NCBI GenBank assembly: GCA_020637515.1 | Contig: JACKKG010000001.1 | Location: 372,001 to 436,000, forward strand | Source of the DNA: Rhodobacter sp. | GTDB lineage: Bacteria > Pseudomonadota > Alphaproteobacteria > Rhodobacterales > Rhodobacteraceae | Reading direction: 5' to 3' | DNA length: 64,000 nt | In this document: positions 61,113 to 64,000 of the stretch, in pieces | How the letters are laid out: every line of letters begins with the position of its first letter | Numbering within the stretch: position 1 is the first letter of the stretch | The notes under the pieces: model-generated | Told to the model about the DNA's origin: nothing | The model's database searches: none | The model's input: the letters and a program-made list of their open reading frames with translations, nothing else | Made by a program: the position numbers and the translations under genes

Positions 61113-61188
61113 GGGCGATTAGCTCAGTTGGTAGAGCGTCTCGTTTACACCGAGAATGCCGGCGGTTCGAGTCCGTCATCGCCCACCA
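61113..61188 (+). tRNA. tRNA-Val (anticodon UAC)
   Basis: A 76-base cloverleaf: acceptor GGGCGAT pairs with ATCGCCC, D stem GCTC/GAGC, anticodon stem TCTCG/CGAGA with loop TTTACAC (anticodon TAC), T stem GGCGG/CCGTC with TTCGAGT loop, discriminator A and an encoded CCA end. UAC decodes valine GUA and, when modified, other GUN codons. The remaining 210 bases before the IclR gene hold no gene but end in a large palindrome. Confidence 0.95.
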
Positions 61189-61358
61189 CCCCCGCATCCG
61201 CACGCCCGCAACCCCAAAGGCCCCGCCCCGTGGCAAGGCCTCTATCGGGCACGCGCCCCGTCATCGTGATCTGTGCAAACCCCTGTCGAACCCGCGGTGC
61301 GATGCCGACGCTGGCGCGGTTGCGAAACCCTTGCCAGACCCCGGAATCGCCGCTATTC

Positions 61359-61393
61359 ATTCTTTATGCGGAATGACATTCCAAACAAAGAAT
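61359..61393. promoter_or_regulatory. Nested palindrome upstream of the IclR-family gene (putative operator)
   Basis: ATTCTTT (61359-61365) pairs with AAAGAAT (61387-61393), and GGAAT (61370-61374) pairs with ATTCC (61378-61382), both centred on 61376. It ends eight bases before the GTG. The inner GGAAT...ATTCC resembles IclR-family operators such as the IclR box TGGAAATNATTTCCA, so autoregulation is likely. Confidence 0.7.
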
Positions 61394-61400
61394 ACCCCTT

Positions 61401-62198
61401 GTGAGCGACGACCCCCCTCAGGTCCGGCCTGTCGGCGCGCTGGTTCACGCGCTGCGCATCCTGCGCCACCTGGCCGCGCAGGGGCGGCCGCAGGGCGTGA
61501 CGGCAATCGCCCGGGCAACCGGTGTCAACGGCTCGACCTGTTTCAACATCCTGCGCACCCTCGCGGCCGAGGGGCTGGTCAGTTTCGACGCGCAGGCAAA
61601 GACCTATCGCCCGGCGCTGGGGCTGGTCGAGCTGGCGGTCGGCGTGCTGGGCACCAACCCCGGCGACCTGATCCGCCCCGAGCTGGAGCGCATGGCGCAG
61701 GACTACCGCGTGCTCATGTGCCTGTGGCACATCACCGGCGACGACCGTATCGTGCTGATCGAACGCGCCTTCGACCCCGGCGCGACACGGGTTGACCTGC
61801 CGCTGGGCAAGCGTCTTCCGGTCTATACCGGCGGCGTGGGGCGCGTGCTGGCCGCGCAACGCGCCCTTTCCGAAACCGAGATCCGCCGCCATTTCGAATC
61901 CCTGCGCTGGGAATCCCCACCCGCCGATTTCGCCGCCTATCGCGCCAGCATCGAGCGCGCCGGTCGCCTGGGCTATGCCGAGGACCTGGGTCAACTCTAT
62001 GTGGGTGTGGACGTCATCGGCGCGCTGATCGTGGATGCGCAGGGCCAGGCGCGCTATGGTCTATCCAGCATCTCGTTGTCCGGTCAGATGGACGCCGACG
62101 CCCGCCGGGCAATCGGTCAGGACCTGGCCCGCACCGGCCGCCGCATCGGCCATTCGCTTTTCGCCGCGCCGGATGGCGCGCCCCCCGTTCCGACCTGA
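61401..62198 (+). CDS. IclR-family transcriptional regulator
   Basis: A 265-residue regulator. N-terminal winged helix: GALVHALRILRHLAAQG, GVTAIARATGVNGSTCFNILRTLAAEGLV; the C-terminal IclR effector (GAF-like) domain follows, with RLPVYTGGVGRVLAA and GYAEDLGQLYVGVDVIGALIVD. Start is GTG at 61401; a strong palindrome overlaps the promoter. The FadJ-like gene begins 13 bases after its stop with its own AGGAG site, so the regulator probably controls this fatty-acyl or related CoA pathway. The effector is unknown. Confidence 0.93.
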   Translation: MSDDPPQVRPVGALVHALRILRHLAAQGRPQGVTAIARATGVNGSTCFNILRTLAAEGLVSFDAQAKTYRPALGLVELAVGVLGTNPGDLIRPELERMAQDYRVLMCLWHITGDDRIVLIERAFDPGATRVDLPLGKRLPVYTGGVGRVLAAQRALSETEIRRHFESLRWESPPADFAAYRASIERAGRLGYAEDLGQLYVGVDVIGALIVDAQGQARYGLSSISLSGQMDADARRAIGQDLARTGRRIGHSLFAAPDGAPPVPT

Positions 62199-62210
62199 GA
62201 GGAGTCCGCC

Positions 62211-64000
62211 ATGGAAGGTCCCGTCCGCTACGAAACCCACGGTGACATCGCCGTGTTCCGCATCGACAACCCGCCGGTGAACGCGACCAGTCTGGCCGTG
62301 CGGCAGGGGCTGGTGGATGCCGCCAACCGCTTTGCCTCCTCGCCCGAGAAGGTCGCCGTTCTGGTGGCCGAGGGGCGGACCTTCATCGCCGGCGCCGACA
62401 TCACCGAATTCGGCAAGACCCCGCTGGAGCCCCACTTGCCCGACGCGATCCAGGTCATTGAATCGCTGGACAAACCGGTGGTCTGCGTGATCCACGGCAC
62501 CGCGCTGGGCGGCGGGTTCGAGGTGGCGCTGGGCTGCCACTATCGCGTCATGCTGAAGGGCGCCCGCGTCGGCCTGCCCGAGGTGAACCTTGGCCTGATC
62601 CCTGGCGCCGGCGGCACGCAGCGCCTGCCGCGCCTGGTGGGCGTGGTGGCGGCCGCGGACATCTTCACCTCGGCCCGGCAGGTCAGCGCCGAGGACTGCC
62701 TGGCGCTGGGCATCGCCGACGCGCTGTCCACCGCCGAACCGTTCGAGGCCGGCATGGATTTCGCCCGCAAGATTCTGGCCGAGGGGCTGCCCGTGCGCCG
62801 CGTCAGCGAACTGCCCGTGCCGCCCACCGACGCCGACGCCCTGGCCGCCCTGAAAAAGAAGGTCGCGCGCGCCAATCCCGGCCACGTCTGCCATCTGAAG
62901 GGCATCGAGGTCGCCGAACAGGGCACCAGGCTGCCCTTTGCCCAGGGGCGCGCGCTGGAACGCGAAGCGTTCTGGGAGCTCATGCAAACGCCCCAGCGCG
63001 CGGCGATGATCCACGCCTTCTTTGCCGAGCGCAAGGTCGCCAACCTGCCCGAGATCAAGGGCGTCCAGCCGCGCAACCTGGCGCATGTCGGCGTCATCGG
63101 CGGCGGCACCATGGGCGGCGGAATCGCGGTCGCGTGCCTGCTGAACGGCCTCAAGGTCACGCTGATCGAACGCGATGCCGAGGCCGTCGAACGGGCCCAT
63201 ACGGGCATCGCCCGCACCCTGGCCGACAGCGTCAAGCGCGGCAAACTGGGCGCCGCCGCCCGCGACGGGCTGCTGGCCGAGAAACTGGTCACGACCGACG
63301 ATTACGCGGCCCTCGCCACCGCCGATCTCATCATCGAGGCGGTGTTCGAATCGATGGACGTGAAAAAGGACGTGTTCGGCAAGCTGGACGACATCGCCAA
63401 GCCCGGCGCGATCCTGGCGACGAACACCAGCTATCTCGACGTGAACGAGATCGCCGCCATCACCCGGCGGCCGCAGGACGTGATCGGGCTGCATTTCTTC
63501 AGCCCCGCGCATGTGATGCGCCTGCTTGAGATCGTCGTCGCCGACAAGACCGCGCCCGACGTCACCGCCACCGGCTTTGCGCTGGCCAAGACGCTGAAAA
63601 AGGTTCCGGTGCGCGCCGGGGTATGCGACGGGTTCATCGGCAACCGCATCCTGAAGCACTATCGCACGGCCGCCGACATCATGGTCCTGGAAGGGGCGTC
63701 GCCGTTCCAGGTGGACCGCGCGCTCGAAGCGTTCGGCTTTGCCATGGGCCCTTATGCGGTTGCCGATCTGGCCGGGATCGACATCGGCTATCTGACCCGC
63801 AAACGGCTGGCCGCCACCCGCCACCCGCGCGAGCGGTTCGGCGAATGGGGCGATGTGCTCTACGAGATGGGGCGCCTGGGCCGCAAATCGGGGCGCGGGC
63901 ATTACATCTATGACGAACAATCGCCCAAGGGCCGCCCCGACCCCGAGGTCGAGGAGATCATCGCAAAGGAACGCAAGGCCAAGAGCATCACCCCGCGCGA
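62211..64000 (+). CDS. FadJ-like enoyl-CoA hydratase / 3-hydroxyacyl-CoA dehydrogenase, C-terminus beyond window
   Basis: Multifunctional beta-oxidation enzyme. The first 596 residues are visible: crotonase domain (about 1-180) with GRTFIAGADITEFG oxyanion region and GLPEVNLGLIPGAGGTQRLPRL containing the catalytic Glu, a linker, then the 3-hydroxyacyl-CoA dehydrogenase domain with VGVIGGGTMGGGIAVA (about 292-307), NTSYLDVNEIAAI and HFFSPAHVMRLLEIV, which carries the catalytic His. GAGAGGAG precedes the ATG. The IclR-type gene is directly upstream. No thiolase is adjacent in the window. Incomplete only because the window ends. Confidence 0.95.
   Translation, partial: MEGPVRYETHGDIAVFRIDNPPVNATSLAVRQGLVDAANRFASSPEKVAVLVAEGRTFIAGADITEFGKTPLEPHLPDAIQVIESLDKPVVCVIHGTALGGGFEVALGCHYRVMLKGARVGLPEVNLGLIPGAGGTQRLPRLVGVVAAADIFTSARQVSAEDCLALGIADALSTAEPFEAGMDFARKILAEGLPVRRVSELPVPPTDADALAALKKKVARANPGHVCHLKGIEVAEQGTRLPFAQGRALEREAFWELMQTPQRAAMIHAFFAERKVANLPEIKGVQPRNLAHVGVIGGGTMGGGIAVACLLNGLKVTLIERDAEAVERAHTGIARTLADSVKRGKLGAAARDGLLAEKLVTTDDYAALATADLIIEAVFESMDVKKDVFGKLDDIAKPGAILATNTSYLDVNEIAAITRRPQDVIGLHFFSPAHVMRLLEIVVADKTAPDVTATGFALAKTLKKVPVRAGVCDGFIGNRILKHYRTAADIMVLEGASPFQVDRALEAFGFAMGPYAVADLAGIDIGYLTRKRLAATRHPRERFGEWGDVLYEMGRLGRKSGRGHYIYDEQSPKGRPDPEVEEIIAKERKAKSITPR

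Overview
The window is very GC-rich, densely coded chromosomal DNA of an alphaproteobacterium, most likely a Rhodobacterales (Rhodobacteraceae/Paracoccaceae) member. The evidence is the gene content and protein character: heterotetrameric sarcosine oxidase, a Hint_2-type protein, a DUF1289 protein, a rhomboid-like protein of the type common in this group, a ComEC without a metallo-beta-lactamase domain, and GC-rich double-hairpin intergenic elements. I read about 63 protein genes and one tRNA, with no intergenic gap over 300 bases except 61024-61400, which holds the tRNA. I see no rRNA, CRISPR array, insertion sequence, prophage, integrase or toxin/defence cluster. The region is core genome, not an island.

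Layout. 1-2.0 kb, minus strand: gshB (cut by the window edge), a YraN-family protein and rsmI. These are divergent from an LpoA-like lipoprotein, glnD and murJ (2.0-7.6 kb, plus). 7.6-14.3 kb: a YeaQ-type membrane protein, a catalytically dead-looking rhomboid, trpS, an IGHNNGP-motif protein, a hotdog thioesterase, a hemolysin-III/PAQR protein, recQ and a YggT protein. 14.3-20 kb, minus: a hybrid histidine kinase with two receiver domains, a thiolase, a DUF1289 protein, ruvX and ccmI.

20.2-26 kb, plus: the sarcosine oxidase operon soxB-(membrane protein)-soxD-soxA-soxG, which demethylates sarcosine with one-carbon transfer to folate. glyA at 57.5 kb works on the same glycine/one-carbon pool. 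26-28 kb: a VOC protein, a frameshifted SDR gene and a LysR regulator. 28.3-32 kb, minus: a small membrane protein, a sodium:solute symporter, a beta-keto acid cleavage enzyme and dapA.

32.2-42.1 kb, plus: hisA, then the elongasome cluster mreB-mreC-mreD-mrdA-rodA running by overlapping stop/start codons into a ghrA-like reductase, followed by an M20 hydrolase and a thioesterase. 42.1-49.7 kb, mostly minus: an extensin-like (putative metallopeptidase) protein, prephenate/arogenate dehydrogenase, hisC, rpsD with a strong promoter and long leader, a small membrane protein on plus, a Hint-domain protein and comEC. 49.8-64 kb: gltX, gltA, a sulfotransferase-like protein, aguB, mazG, an M20 amidohydrolase, nadK, glyA, DUF817, an esterase, two small proteins, tRNA-Val(UAC), an IclR regulator with a large nested palindrome, and a FadJ-like multifunctional enzyme cut by the right edge.

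I did not find a convincing undescribed multi-gene system. The items most worth a second look are the nested palindrome before the IclR gene, the dispersed double-hairpin elements, the Ser/His-less rhomboid, the Hint-domain protein, the membrane protein inside the sarcosine oxidase operon, the homopolymer frameshift in the SDR gene, and the DUF817 gene whose coding similarity appears to extend upstream of any normal start codon.
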